Shown here one piece after another: positions 26,479 to 36,246 of a stretch of DNA of 64,000 nucleotides. The stretch is taken from positions 1 to 64,000 of the forward strand of contig CAZGMJ010000025.1 of NCBI GenBank assembly GCA_964526785.1, in the 5' to 3' direction. Below the pieces are notes generated by a model that worked only from the letters and a program-made list of their open reading frames with translations, had not been told where the DNA came from and ran no database searches. Numbering within the stretch: the stretch's first letter is position 1; each line of letters begins with the position of its first letter. The stretch is from CAZGMJ01 sp964526785. Lineage in GTDB: Bacteria > Planctomycetota > Phycisphaerae > Sedimentisphaerales > Anaerobacaceae. A program made the position numbers and the translations under genes.

Positions 26479-26685
26479 GCCCCCCAACTCCGCCCCCGCA
26501 ATAAGCGTCACATCGTCGCTCATGTGCCTTGCGAACTCCTCTCCCAGCGCCTTGAGAATATCCGGACACGTCTCGAACAGATATTTGTCCATGTAATACT
26601 TGCTACGCTTGCCGCTCCGCAGCACGAAATCGCCTTCCAGATACGCCGTTTCCTTGATGCGTTTGATAAGCTGTGTTCTGTCCAT
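26161..26685 (-). CDS. pyrE: Orotate phosphoribosyltransferase
   Basis: 174 residues, near the normal length for short PyrE proteins. The N-terminal section has GDFVLRSGKRSKYYMDKYLFE, the typical substrate-side motif. The PRPP-binding motif VVLLVEDIATTGG is near residue 110. It converts orotate and PRPP to orotidine monophosphate in pyrimidine synthesis. AGGAG lies 7 bases before ATG 26685. It is 41 bases downstream of purB, so both are likely in one transcript. Its 3' 318 bases are duplicated at 22326-22643. Confidence 0.95.
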   Translation of the reverse strand: MDRTQLIKRIKETAYLEGDFVLRSGKRSKYYMDKYLFETCPDILKALGEEFARHMSDDVTLIAGAELGGVALAAATAMETGKNWIIVRNSKKGYGTGKMVEGVLKEGDVVLLVEDIATTGGQVLEAAKIITEAGAKVERIVCVIDRKQGAEENITGAGHTFESIITKDDLGIND

Positions 26686-26726
26686 TGTGCTCCTGTCTCT
26701 TGCCGCCGGTCACCGCCCGGCTCGTA

Positions 26727-28160
26727 TCACACCTTCAATTCCACCTTGCGATTCAACTCGCTTCGATAGTTCCGCCGAATCGGCGTCACCACCTCTTTGA
26801 TAAACTCATCGACCTGCTGCGGCGCCCGCCCGACGTAATCCTTCGGATTGAGCACCTTCGCAAAATCCACCTTCGCAAAAGCCGGATCGCCCTTGAGCCG
26901 GTCGATCAAATCGTTCGCCTTGCCCTCCTGCTTGACCTGCGCAGCCGCCGCGTGCGCGTGCATGCGTATCCGCTCGTGCAGTTCCTGCCGGTCTCCGCCC
27001 GCCTTCACCGCCGCCATCAGAATATTCTCCGTCGCCATAAAAGGCAATTCCGACGCCACCCGCGCAGCGATCACCTTCGGATACACCACCAGCCCGTCCA
27101 GCACGTTGATCAATATCTCCAGAATCCCGTCGACCGCCAGAAACGCCTCCGGTATCACGACCCGCCGATTGGCCGAATCGTCCAGCGTCCGTTCGAACCA
27201 CTGCTCGCTGGCCGTCATCGCCGGACTCGATGCCAGACTCAGCACCAGCCTGCTCAGCGCAGTCACCCGTTCGCACCGCATTGGATTGCGCTTGTACGCC
27301 ATCGCCGAAGAGCCCACCTGCTTCTTGCCGAAAGGCTCCTCCATCTCCTTGAGATTCGCCAGCAGCCGCATATCGTTGCAGAACTTGTGCGCCGACTGCG
27401 CGATCAACGCCAGACTGTTCACCACCATCGTATCGGTCTTGCGCTGATAGGTCTGCCCCGTCACCGGACAGGTCTGCTCGAAGCCGAACGCCGCCGCAAC
27501 CGCCTTGTCCAATTGCTTGACCTTCGCGTGATCGCCGTCGAACAGAGCCAGAAAAGACGCCTGCGTGCCCGTCGTCCCCTTTACGCCGCGAAAGTACAGC
27601 GTCTCCAGCCGCCGCTCGACCTCCTGCAAATCCATCACGAACTCGCAGCACCACAGCGTCGCCCGCTTGCCCACCGTCGTCAACTGAGCCGGCTGATAAT
27701 GCGTAAACCCCAGCGTCGCCGTCGCCCGCTGCTTCCTGGCGAACGTCCCCAGCAAGTCGATCACCCCCGCCAGCTTGCCCGCCACCAGCCGAAGCGCATC
27801 GCGAATAATCAGCAAATCCGCATTATCGCCGACGTAACAACTCGTCGCCCCGAGATGAATGATCGGCCCCGCCTTCGGAGCCGCCTCGCCAAACGTGCGA
27901 ATATGCGCCATCACGTCGTGCCGCAACTGCTTCTCATAACGCGCCGCCTTGCGTAAATCGATGTCCTCCAGATGTGCGGCCATCTCGTCGATCTGGTTCT
28001 GCTTGATATCCAGCCCCAGTTTCTTCTGCGCCCGCGCCAACTCCAGCCACAACCGCCGCCACGTGCTGAACTTCTTCTCCGCACCGAATATCTCCGCCAT
28101 CTCGCGCGACGCGTTGCGCTCTACCAGTGGACTCGTATATACTTTGCGTTCTACAGCCAT
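26727..28160 (-). CDS. purB: Adenylosuccinate lyase
   Basis: 477 residues, normal length. The fumarase/aspartase superfamily signature appears as GSSAMAYKRNPMRCE, with alanine in place of the more usual proline in SSAMPYKRNP. The catalytic-histidine regions are GATSCYVGDNADL and TATLGFTHYQPAQLTTVG. It cleaves adenylosuccinate and SAICAR in purine synthesis. GAGGAG precedes ATG 28160. It follows the aldo/keto reductase gene by 33 bases and precedes pyrE, linking purine and pyrimidine synthesis in one likely operon. Confidence 0.96.
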   Translation of the reverse strand: MAVERKVYTSPLVERNASREMAEIFGAEKKFSTWRRLWLELARAQKKLGLDIKQNQIDEMAAHLEDIDLRKAARYEKQLRHDVMAHIRTFGEAAPKAGPIIHLGATSCYVGDNADLLIIRDALRLVAGKLAGVIDLLGTFARKQRATATLGFTHYQPAQLTTVGKRATLWCCEFVMDLQEVERRLETLYFRGVKGTTGTQASFLALFDGDHAKVKQLDKAVAAAFGFEQTCPVTGQTYQRKTDTMVVNSLALIAQSAHKFCNDMRLLANLKEMEEPFGKKQVGSSAMAYKRNPMRCERVTALSRLVLSLASSPAMTASEQWFERTLDDSANRRVVIPEAFLAVDGILEILINVLDGLVVYPKVIAARVASELPFMATENILMAAVKAGGDRQELHERIRMHAHAAAAQVKQEGKANDLIDRLKGDPAFAKVDFAKVLNPKDYVGRAPQQVDEFIKEVVTPIRRNYRSELNRKVELKV

Positions 28161-28193
28161 AATTGGCCCCGCTCCTCACAATATTGATTCCCT

Positions 28194-29159
28194 TTAGCTC
28201 ACCTTGCGCTCAAATACCTCGAGCAGCTTGTCAATCTCCGCAACATCCTCGGCGCTCAAATCCCAGTCCGACGCCGGCGCCGTTTCCGTAATCTGCCCGG
28301 GCCGTCGCGCCCCGACTATCGCCGCCGTCACCTCGGGCCTCCTCAACACCCAGCTTATCGCCAGTTGTGCGCAGCTCCGCCCGTTCCGCTCGACTATCGG
28401 TCGAAGCCCGTCCACCAGTTCCAGCGCCGCGCTGAACCGCGGTTCCTGAAAGTCCGCGTGCCTCCGCCTGTGATCGTCAAGCGGCAGGCCCGCCAGCTTC
28501 TCCTGGTCGAACTTGCCCGTCAGCAGCCCCCGCTGCATCGGACTGTACACGATCACGCCGATATTCAACTGTGCGCAATACTCCAGCAATCCATCCTCAA
28601 CACCCCGATGCAACATGCTGTACGGCGGCTGCAGCGAAATCACAGGATACATCGTCCGCACCCGCTCGATCTGCTCGATTGTGAAGTTCGAAACGCCGAG
28701 ATAACGCACCTTGCCCTCATCTGCCAGCTTTGCCATCTCCTCCCATGCCTCCTCGACGTCCTCATCCGGATCCGGCCAGTGCATCTGGTACAGATCGATC
28801 ACATCCACGCCCAGCCGCCGCAGACTGTCCTCACATTCCCTGCGAATGCTCTCCCGCTTGAGACACGTTACCTTCTCCTTCTTCTCATTCCACAGAATAC
28901 CGCACTTGCTCGAAATAATCGGCCGGCGATCGACGTCCTTTAGCACTTTGCCGATCAGTTCCTCCGAATGGCCCAGCCCGTACGCCGGTGCCGTATCAAT
29001 CCAGTTGATCCCTTCATCCAGCGCTTCGCGTATCGCCGCCAGCGCATCGTCGTCATCCTGAGGTCCCCAGCCGAACTGCCACGGCCCGCCCAGCGCCCAC
29101 GTGCCGAGCCCGACCGTCGTCAGTTCCATATCACTGTTGCCGAGTTTCCTTTTTTGCAT
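28194..29159 (-). CDS. Cytoplasmic aldo/keto reductase
   Basis: 321 residues from ATG 29159, chosen for GAGGAG 7 bases upstream; the frame extends to 29261 without one. No signal peptide, unlike the 5802 paralogue. The tetrad D55, Y60 (WIDTAPAYG), K85 (ISSKCG) and H127 (LYQMHWPD) is complete. The layout resembles the AKR11/AKR12-like general-stress reductases. Its substrate is unknown. A good promoter lies at 29193-29221, and purB follows 33 bases downstream. Confidence 0.93.
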   Translation of the reverse strand: MQKRKLGNSDMELTTVGLGTWALGGPWQFGWGPQDDDDALAAIREALDEGINWIDTAPAYGLGHSEELIGKVLKDVDRRPIISSKCGILWNEKKEKVTCLKRESIRRECEDSLRRLGVDVIDLYQMHWPDPDEDVEEAWEEMAKLADEGKVRYLGVSNFTIEQIERVRTMYPVISLQPPYSMLHRGVEDGLLEYCAQLNIGVIVYSPMQRGLLTGKFDQEKLAGLPLDDHRRRHADFQEPRFSAALELVDGLRPIVERNGRSCAQLAISWVLRRPEVTAAIVGARRPGQITETAPASDWDLSAEDVAEIDKLLEVFERKVS

Positions 29160-29192
29160 CGTTTCGCTCCTCAAAAAACACCAACCCCACAT

Positions 29193-29221
29193 AGCATAGT
29201 CGCATCCCCTGCCCCTGGCAA
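29193..29221 (-). promoter_or_regulatory. Promoter for the aldo/keto reductase-purB-pyrE operon
   Basis: On the minus strand TTGCCA (29221-29216) is followed by a 17-base spacer and TATGCT (29198-29193). That leaves a leader of about 25 bases before ATG 29159, enough for the GAGGAG site. Confidence 0.55.
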
Positions 29222-29391
29222 CTCTTTTGCCCGAAGGCACCCGCCGTAGCCGCCCAAACAAACAATTGAAAGCCCGCGTGCGATGCCGATTGCCTGCAGC
29301 CCAAAATCGGGCGCCCAGGCAGGCAAATCAAGAGAACGCGGCGTATGCGCACCAGCGCTATGAGGTTGCTCGTGTACCGGCTACAGTATCT

Positions 29392-30096
29392 CTAACTGAA
29401 ACCGGCGCCCGGATACAGCAGGTTGATTGCCAGCACATGCAGAGGTTCCACTATCGCCCCGAATACCTGCCACGCAATGAAAAGCCCGAAGATCGCAAAA
29501 GACGGATTGTGCAGCAAACGATTGTAACGGTCCGCCGAAGCGTCGCTCAGGAAAAGCGTCAGCACCGCACTGCCGTCCAGCGGCGGCAGCGGAATGAGAT
29601 TGAACGCCATCAGTATCAGATTCAGCGTAAACAGAATGCTCACCGCCGTGGCGATACTGTTGGTCAACCCTGCCGAACTGCCCTTGGCTACGCGAGCGAA
29701 TTCAATCGCACCGGGCATCTCAAACCAGCCCGCCGAAATGCCCACCCGAATCGCAATTCCCGCAATCACAACCAGAGCCAGATTCGTCATCGGCCCGGCC
29801 AGCGCCATCAACCCGGCACGCTTGCGATTGTGAACCGCCCAGTATGGATCGTACGACGTACTCGCCCAGCCGATCATGAAATCCATCAGCACGAACGACA
29901 GTATCGGAATCACTACCAGCCCGAACGGCGACCGCTTGATATGAATCAGCGGATCTACCGTCACCTGCCCCAGTTCGTATGCCGTCGGATCGCCCAGACG
30001 CCAGGCCGCAAAGCCGTGCGCCGCCTCGTGCAGCACAATCGAGCCCAGCAGTATCCCGTACCAGACCAGCCCCAGCGCCAGTATCGTAGAACCCAT
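29392..30096 (-). CDS. Site-2 protease-like M50 family membrane protease
   Basis: 234 residues, mostly membrane-embedded. The zinc motif H23-E24-A-A-H27 lies in the first helix. The second metal site, FNLIPLPPLDGS, is near residue 170, the short M50 form without a PDZ domain. Rhomboid-like FwdE-type and site-2 protease homologues of this size are common, and substrates are rarely known. It sits between GH95 (upstream, 117 bases) and the aldo/keto reductase, all on the minus strand. Confidence 0.9.
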   Translation of the reverse strand: MGSTILALGLVWYGILLGSIVLHEAAHGFAAWRLGDPTAYELGQVTVDPLIHIKRSPFGLVVIPILSFVLMDFMIGWASTSYDPYWAVHNRKRAGLMALAGPMTNLALVVIAGIAIRVGISAGWFEMPGAIEFARVAKGSSAGLTNSIATAVSILFTLNLILMAFNLIPLPPLDGSAVLTLFLSDASADRYNRLLHNPSFAIFGLFIAWQVFGAIVEPLHVLAINLLYPGAGFS

Positions 30097-30212
30097 CAGC
30101 GTCCAACCATCAAAGTGTACTTACCGCCCGCTGGCGACAACATACCAATCCCGTCGCCATGCAACTCGTGTATTTCATACTTTGCTGTCTTTCCGTGAAT
30201 GAACGCCATAGC

Positions 30213-32615
30213 CTACCTGGGAAAGGCGAGATAGACATCCCCCGGCTCCGTATCGAATTCCACAACGTCCCAGTTCGGCCGATCCACCTGAATCTCCTTA
30301 CCCCTGCGCAGCACCCGCAGCGTCGCATCGGAACGAAGCCTGCATCGTCTGCCCGCCACCGACTCAATCCTCACAGTCGTCAACCGGCCGCCATCCCACG
30401 CTATATCCAGTTCGAAACCGCCCCGCGACCGCACGCCTTCGATCCATCCGCTCGGCCACGCGCTGGGCAACGCAGGCAGTAGATCAATTTCGCCTGTATG
30501 GCTCTGCACGAGCATCTCCGCAATGCCCGCGATCCCGCCGAAATTGCCGTCGATCTGAAATGGCGGATGCGCGTCGAACATATTCGGATACATCCGCCCG
30601 GGCGTCAGCAGACTGCTCAACATCTTGTACGCATGATCGCCGTCCTGGAAACGCGCCCAGAAATTCACCTTCCATGCCATCGACCAGCCCGTCCCGCCGT
30701 CCCCGCGGAACTCGAGCGATTTCTTGGCAGCCTCGAACAACTCCGGCGTCCCGCGCTTCGTGATCTCCTTGCCGGGATGCAGCCCGAACAGATGCGAGAC
30801 GTGCCTGTGATGGTTGTTCGGATTGTCCTTGTCTTCCAGCCATTCCTGAAGCTGGCCGTGCTTGCCGATCTGATTCGGCGCGATCCGCTCCTTCATCTCC
30901 GCCAGTTTTTTACGCAAGTCCGCGTCCACGCCGAGTATTCTCGAAGCCTCGATGCAGTTGCCGAAAAGATCGCGTATGATCTGATGGTCCATCGTGGGGC
31001 CCGCCACGAGCCCGCCGATCTCCGGCGAGTTGCTGGGCGTGCTGATCAGCCAACCCGTATCGGGATCCTCGATCAGAAAATCAACGAAGAATTCCGCCGC
31101 ACCCTTCATCAGCGGATACGCGCGTTCCCGCAGAAACTCCGCATCCTGCGTAAACGCATACCGCTCCCACAAATGCTGGCACAGCCACGCACCGCCGGTC
31201 ACCCAGATGCCGTGATTCGAATGATTGATAGGCGCCGTTCCCCGCCACAGATCGGTGTTGTGATGCAGTACCCAGCCGCCGCAGTCGTAGTGCACCTTCG
31301 CCGTCCCGGCCCCCGACTTGGCCACCTCATCCAGCATATGGAACAACGCCTCGTGGCACTCGCTCAGATTGCATAACTCCGCGGGCCAGTAATTCATAGG
31401 CGTATTGATGTTCACCGTCCACTTGCTCTCCCACGGCGGATTCATCTTGTCATTCCATATCCCCTGCAGATTCGCCGGCTGGGAACCCGGCCGTGAACTC
31501 GCAATCAGCAGAAACCGCCCGAATTGATAATACAGCTCCAGCAGGTCGGGATCGTTGCCGTCGGCGAACCGCTCGATCCGCACGTCCGTGCTCAGGTCCT
31601 TAGCATCCGTATCGCCCAGCTCCAGACTCGACCGCCGGAACAACTGCCGGTAATCCGCCACGTGCCGTTTCAATAATGCACTATAGCTCTTGCGCGCAAC
31701 GGCTCGCAGAACCTCTGCGCACCGCTGACCCGGCTTACCACTCACATCCCGATAATTGACGTAACTCGTGGCCGCTGCAAGATAGAAGGTCGCGTCATCG
31801 GCACCCTTAATGTGGATTGTATCGTCCCTGACCTCTGCGGTTCCCCCGTCGGTGCGCACCCGCACGCGCGACTCGAATCGCAAATGCTCGGGCACGACCC
31901 CCTTGATCCTGCTCTCTTCATGCCGGTCGATTTTGCCGCGCAGCGCCAACGTCTTGTCATCAACGGCAACCGTTTCGCTCTCGGGCTGCGGACTGTCCAT
32001 CGTGGCTGTGAAATTCAACCCCCCCGGCTTGTCGCATCGCACCCGCACGATAATCGCCTGATCCGGATAGCTCGAAAACACTTCCCGCACGAACGTCGTC
32101 CCATCCACCACGTACCGAACGCTCGCAAGCGCCCGGTCCAGATCCAGACTCCTGCGATACTCCTGTGCCCCGGCGTGTCCTTCGAAATGCAGGCGCAAAT
32201 CGCCAAAAGGCTGATACTTCTCCTGGCGCAGCGGATCGCTCATAAACTCTTCCATCGCCAGCTTCTCCGCTTCGCGCTGTTTGCCCTCGAACAGCATCTG
32301 CCGAATCGTCGGTAAATGCTCGGCCGCTCCCGGATGCGTGTAATCCCTCGGCCCGCCCGTCCACAAACTATCCTCGTTGAACTGTATCCGCTCGTCCTCA
32401 ACCGTGCCGAATACCATCGCACCAAGTCGCCCGTTGCCGACAGGCAATGCCTCGGTCCACTTCTCTGCAGGCTCGTCGTAAAAAAGCCTCAGTTCGTTCC
32501 AGTTGCCCTGTGCCTCGCCCGTCGGGGCCGCCGCGTGGGACCCGCAGCCGACAAAGAACAGACAACACATGAACACAGCCACAAAACTTGCCAGTTTCAT
32601 CTTCAATCCGTTCAT
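30213..32615 (-). CDS. GH95-type alpha-L-fucosidase lipoprotein
   Basis: 800 residues from ATG 32615 (AGGAGA upstream). The lipoprotein signal ends in FFVGC. The family landmarks are all present: WTEALPVGNGRLGAMVFG and IQFNEDSLWTGGPRDY in the N-terminal domain, VNINTPMNYWPAELCNL with the two catalytic asparagines, TPSNSPE with the acid glutamate, and FQIDGNFGGIAGIAEMLVQS with the aspartate. GH95 enzymes cleave alpha-1,2-linked fucose (some act on galactose). Lipid anchoring suggests action in the periplasm or at the cell surface. With the sulfatases in the window it points to fucose-bearing glycans. Confidence 0.95.
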   Translation of the reverse strand: MNGLKMKLASFVAVFMCCLFFVGCGSHAAAPTGEAQGNWNELRLFYDEPAEKWTEALPVGNGRLGAMVFGTVEDERIQFNEDSLWTGGPRDYTHPGAAEHLPTIRQMLFEGKQREAEKLAMEEFMSDPLRQEKYQPFGDLRLHFEGHAGAQEYRRSLDLDRALASVRYVVDGTTFVREVFSSYPDQAIIVRVRCDKPGGLNFTATMDSPQPESETVAVDDKTLALRGKIDRHEESRIKGVVPEHLRFESRVRVRTDGGTAEVRDDTIHIKGADDATFYLAAATSYVNYRDVSGKPGQRCAEVLRAVARKSYSALLKRHVADYRQLFRRSSLELGDTDAKDLSTDVRIERFADGNDPDLLELYYQFGRFLLIASSRPGSQPANLQGIWNDKMNPPWESKWTVNINTPMNYWPAELCNLSECHEALFHMLDEVAKSGAGTAKVHYDCGGWVLHHNTDLWRGTAPINHSNHGIWVTGGAWLCQHLWERYAFTQDAEFLRERAYPLMKGAAEFFVDFLIEDPDTGWLISTPSNSPEIGGLVAGPTMDHQIIRDLFGNCIEASRILGVDADLRKKLAEMKERIAPNQIGKHGQLQEWLEDKDNPNNHHRHVSHLFGLHPGKEITKRGTPELFEAAKKSLEFRGDGGTGWSMAWKVNFWARFQDGDHAYKMLSSLLTPGRMYPNMFDAHPPFQIDGNFGGIAGIAEMLVQSHTGEIDLLPALPSAWPSGWIEGVRSRGGFELDIAWDGGRLTTVRIESVAGRRCRLRSDATLRVLRRGKEIQVDRPNWDVVEFDTEPGDVYLAFPR

Positions 32616-32713
32616 AGCGTCTTCTCCTGCTTCTAAATCAAGATATTCAGCCAAATGGCGGCAACAGGTCAACCGGTGGCGTGCCATAAGGACGTTTCCC
32701 CCGTCGCCGCGTT

Positions 32714-34066
32714 CTATTCGTCCTGCTCGAGCATCTGCTCCAGTTCATCCGACCCCCCGACCAAATCGACGCGGTCGGGAAATGCAGCCTCTACCTCGGT
32801 CTTGCTGGCCCGCACCAGGCGGTACAATTCCTCGCCCTCAACGCGTTGCTCAACGACCATGCCATCGGAATCGAACGCGATGATATGGAACAACCCCTCA
32901 TCGGTGCCGTATTCCAGCTTGAATGCGCTCTGTACGCGCGGGTCTCCGGCCGCCTCCTCTGTTGATACGTCCGTTACCGACACCGCCTCTATCTGCCCCT
33001 CTTCGTCGATCACATCAAGGTGACAACGCGCAACGTTCTCATCCAGCATCTGCAGAAGAACCATCTCCAGCACAATGTTGGCAACCGCTGCACCGCTCGG
33101 ACGCATCGTTCGGGTCTTGCCGCTCGATGTCTTGACCGTCATTACCCCCTCTTCGTCGATGTCCACTTCGACCCCGCTGATATCGCGCAATCCCCGCCGG
33201 GGCGATTGCCGAAGCGTCCGGCTCGTCCACTGCATGCTGCGCATCCTACGGTCGCTGGAAAACGTCGTCGCGTGCTCCCGGCGACCGGCTTCGTTCTCCA
33301 GATACAGTATGTTCGCCCCCTCGATCTCGGAGTCCGCCCCCTCGCTCATGTCCACCATCACATCCACTGCAAAGCCCACCGGTATCCCGTCCCTGCTCAC
33401 CAGAAACTGGCGCTGCCGATTACGATTCTGCAGGAAAGTGCCGATACCCTTCTCCTTCGTGCCGCTCACCATCTCCGCACCGACGTCCAGGAGTCTGTTC
33501 TCTTCAATGCTTATGCTTCGGACCACACGCTCGAATACGTCTTGCGCCCATGCCGGATCGCCCACCGCCTCACGCAGCTCAACATCGAGTTGCCGGTTGT
33601 GCGTCAACGCCGTCGTACCGAAAAATGCGTTGAACTGTCGCCCGTGAATCCAGGCCCAATCAACATCCAGACCATCAACCGTTGTAATCGTCCCCGTATC
33701 TACCACTCTGCCGTCCACCCGACTGGCTGCGTACGCAAACCGGTCCCGCGGCTCCACCGTCTGCTCCGCCAGCCGATAGGTGCACCGAACCCAGCCTCCT
33801 ATCCCGCGATTCGGAATATCCAGAACAGCGCCCACACTGAACGCACTGTCCTCGGCAATGTATGACCAACGCCCGTCGGTGTGCCACCCTCCGCTCGTCG
33901 GCATAGAAGCCGAAACACCCGTGTAGTCCGATCTTATCGGGTCGGAGAACTCGACCGCAGTCTGTACCGATACGATCAGCCGCGCGATCAGCACGCCGAC
34001 TATCAGAAGCCCAAGCAGAACGATCCGGTCCGCCGCCAGTCTGCTCTTTGCATAGTTCGCATCCAT
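32714..34066 (-). CDS. Unrecognised membrane-anchored protein
   Basis: 450 residues from ATG 34066, chosen because a transmembrane segment (about residues 15-33, VLLGLLIVGVLIARLIVSV) then lies close to the N-terminus; the frame runs to 34204 with a basic, unlikely extension. The remainder is soluble, rich in charged residues, and likely extracytoplasmic. Stretches such as GIPVGFAVDVMVD and LFHIIAFDSDGMVVEQRVEG suggest beta-sheet repeats of a substrate-like scaffold, but I recognise no domain or catalytic motif. It starts upstream of the GH95 gene on the same strand, 98 bases away. Confidence 0.7.
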   Translation of the reverse strand: MDANYAKSRLAADRIVLLGLLIVGVLIARLIVSVQTAVEFSDPIRSDYTGVSASMPTSGGWHTDGRWSYIAEDSAFSVGAVLDIPNRGIGGWVRCTYRLAEQTVEPRDRFAYAASRVDGRVVDTGTITTVDGLDVDWAWIHGRQFNAFFGTTALTHNRQLDVELREAVGDPAWAQDVFERVVRSISIEENRLLDVGAEMVSGTKEKGIGTFLQNRNRQRQFLVSRDGIPVGFAVDVMVDMSEGADSEIEGANILYLENEAGRREHATTFSSDRRMRSMQWTSRTLRQSPRRGLRDISGVEVDIDEEGVMTVKTSSGKTRTMRPSGAAVANIVLEMVLLQMLDENVARCHLDVIDEEGQIEAVSVTDVSTEEAAGDPRVQSAFKLEYGTDEGLFHIIAFDSDGMVVEQRVEGEELYRLVRASKTEVEAAFPDRVDLVGGSDELEQMLEQDE

Positions 34067-34446
34067 ATGCGGGCAATAGTAGTTTGCCCCGGCCCCTTTT
34101 GCAAGCAGCACCTCGATCCCGCACCCGATAACTATCGCCCTCACACGCCGCCCGCCCCTTTGCCAAACGCACCGGAAGTACCTTCGCCTGCCCTTTATTG
34201 TCATCCACCCTTTGTAGATTGCCGAAATGATTCATATATATTTAAGTGGTTGCTAACGCATAGAAGGAAGCAGTAACGAAGGTGGTTTAGAGATGTGTAG
34301 GGCAGGAACATTCTACATCGAAGCATCGTACGCGGCCAGCCGGCCGGCCGTACCAACCTCTCTCACCACACGCCGAATTCCGGCCATGCTTCTCTCTGTC
34401 GCGCATCCGCACAGCCGCCACACACTTTCGTATTGGGGGAATTGCT
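34067..34446. other. Divergent intergenic region
   Basis: 380 bases between the unknown minus-strand gene and the PilZ gene. An AT-rich patch near 34231-34245 (with TATATT at 34237-34242) could serve a promoter, but no well-spaced -35 box is seen. GGCC-rich self-complementary sequence lies near 34333-34350. No gene is supported. Confidence 0.4.
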
Positions 34447-35262
34447 ATGAATAAGGTCATGACGCTGCACGGAAACGAGTCGGTGAACATGCTGCAGACC
34501 GCCGTCGAGAAGAAGGTGACTGCCATCATGTCCTACCTCTCGAAGAACAAATGGTATGTGGCCAAAGTCATGCTCACCGGCCTCGAAGACAACAGACTGT
34601 ACGTCGAAAGTGCTTCCACACATCAGAAGCATCCGATTAACATACAGCTCGATCAACCGGTCGGCCTTTCCTTCAAATACGAATACGGGAAGTTCGTCTT
34701 CGATACCATCGTCAGGGACCTCGAGCCGTCTCCCGACTCGCGAAGCTCGGGACGCATCGCATTGGAAAAACCGGACCGAATCGAAGTCATCCAGCGCCGA
34801 AGTTACTTCCGTGTCAACGTGCCCGACTCGATGAAAGTCAATGTTGTGCTCTGGCACAGAAGGGGCCGCAGGCAATTCGACACAAAACCGCAGACAGACA
34901 ACACGGCATACTTCAATGCCAGACTTATCGATCTCTCCGCAGGCGGCGCCCAACTGCTGATGGAAGGCGACCCGGATCAAATGCAGTCGCAATTCAGACA
35001 GGGCCAGTTCATCTCCATGCGCTTCACCCCGCTGCCCTACGAAATCCCTCTCTTGCTCAGCGCGCAGATCAGAAATGTCCTGCCCAGAGCGGGCGGCGGC
35101 AGCATCTACCTCGGTCTTCAGCTCGTCGGGCTCGAAGCAAGTCACGAAGGCCAGGAGATACTTACGCGACTGGTGAGTATCATCGAAAGGTATCGCAGCA
35201 TGAACGACGCCGAAACGGCGGATGAACACGCCGGTGAATTCACCGCCGCCACAACAAGCTGA
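34447..35262 (+). CDS. YcgR-like PilZ domain protein
   Basis: 271 residues. The N-terminal domain (about 15-110) matches the YcgR/PilZN split-barrel style. The C-terminal PilZ domain has both c-di-GMP motifs: R118-S-Y-F-R122 (RxxxR, with R117 before it) and D162-L-S-A-G-G (the D/NxSxxG motif). Such proteins bind c-di-GMP and brake motility or alter exopolysaccharide and surface behaviour. ATG 34447 follows a GGGGGA site. It stands alone and converges with pssA, 15 bases away. Confidence 0.92.
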   Translation: MNKVMTLHGNESVNMLQTAVEKKVTAIMSYLSKNKWYVAKVMLTGLEDNRLYVESASTHQKHPINIQLDQPVGLSFKYEYGKFVFDTIVRDLEPSPDSRSSGRIALEKPDRIEVIQRRSYFRVNVPDSMKVNVVLWHRRGRRQFDTKPQTDNTAYFNARLIDLSAGGAQLLMEGDPDQMQSQFRQGQFISMRFTPLPYEIPLLLSAQIRNVLPRAGGGSIYLGLQLVGLEASHEGQEILTRLVSIIERYRSMNDAETADEHAGEFTAATTS

Positions 35263-35277
35263 CCTGCGCTGGCGGCT

Positions 35278-36174
35278 CTACTGCTGATCGGTCTCGATGC
35301 TCGGTTCGGCCTCGATGACCGCTTCGCTGTCTGAAAGCAGCCCTGCCCGTTTGCGCAGAACCTTGTAGTAGAGCCAGCGCACCAGACTGCTGGAAGCAAA
35401 ACCACAGAACACCACGACCGAAACGGTCTGGTGGTTCCAGGCTGCAAGACCCAGAAGCAACAAAATGCGCATGAAATGGCCGAACGGCTTGCGGCCCCGC
35501 ATGTACTGGTTTACCACGTGTGGATAGCGCAGCCGACTCACCATCAGCACGCCCGCACCGAAAGTCATCAGCGGCAGGGCGTACAAGACCAGATCCACAC
35601 CCGGCACCGCCTCCTGGTGAAAGATCACCAGGCTCGCCACAACGCCCGCCGCCGCCGGGCTCGGCAGCCCGACAAAACTCATGTGCGCCGACTCGTCCTC
35701 CTCGTTCTCGACGTTGAACCGCGCCAGCCGTATCGCCGCGCAACTAAGGTACACTCCCGCCGCCAGCCACACTAACCGCTGGACAGAGTGGCCCTCCGAA
35801 AAACCAACGGCCCCGAGCTTGCTCTGAAGCATCTGCAGCATTAGAAACGCCGGTGCAACCCCGAAGCTCACAATATCGCATAAACTGTCCAACTGCCCGC
35901 CGAAGCTCGACGTGTTTTTGCTCATCCGCGCCAATCGCCCGTCCAGCATGTCCGCTATCATCGCCAGAAAAATCAGATATGCGGCAACAGCGAAATACGA
36001 TATCCCGCCCCCCCCATCACGAGCCCCCTTGCTCGCCATCACAATAGCGACGAATCCCGCCACACCGTTGATAATCGTCACCAGCGACGGCAACACCGCA
36101 ATAGTCCGCAGCCGTTGCTTGCGAACGCGGTGCAGGATGGCATTCTTCGCGGCTCGAGCTTTCGCTCTTGGCAT
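35278..36174 (-). CDS. pssA: CDP-diacylglycerol--serine O-phosphatidyltransferase
   Basis: 298 residues from ATG 36174 (GGAAAG upstream; a TTG 12 bases earlier lacks spacing). The CDP-alcohol phosphatidyltransferase motif is exact: D78-G-x2-A-R, eight residues, G92, x3, D96, x3, D100. About eight transmembrane helices follow a basic N-terminus. It makes phosphatidylserine, which Psd, encoded 72 bases upstream, decarboxylates to phosphatidylethanolamine. The C-terminal tail is acidic and probably cytoplasmic. Confidence 0.93.
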   Translation of the reverse strand: MPRAKARAAKNAILHRVRKQRLRTIAVLPSLVTIINGVAGFVAIVMASKGARDGGGGISYFAVAAYLIFLAMIADMLDGRLARMSKNTSSFGGQLDSLCDIVSFGVAPAFLMLQMLQSKLGAVGFSEGHSVQRLVWLAAGVYLSCAAIRLARFNVENEEDESAHMSFVGLPSPAAAGVVASLVIFHQEAVPGVDLVLYALPLMTFGAGVLMVSRLRYPHVVNQYMRGRKPFGHFMRILLLLGLAAWNHQTVSVVVFCGFASSSLVRWLYYKVLRKRAGLLSDSEAVIEAEPSIETDQQ

Positions 36175-36246
36175 CGTGCTTTCCAACCTTCCAATATTTA
36201 CAAACCCGCCGGAGTCGAAGAATCGCCCGGCACAATAATTCCAACA

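Noticed and set aside
26673..27956. Plus-strand open frame of 427 codons
   Set aside because: Antisense shadow of purB.
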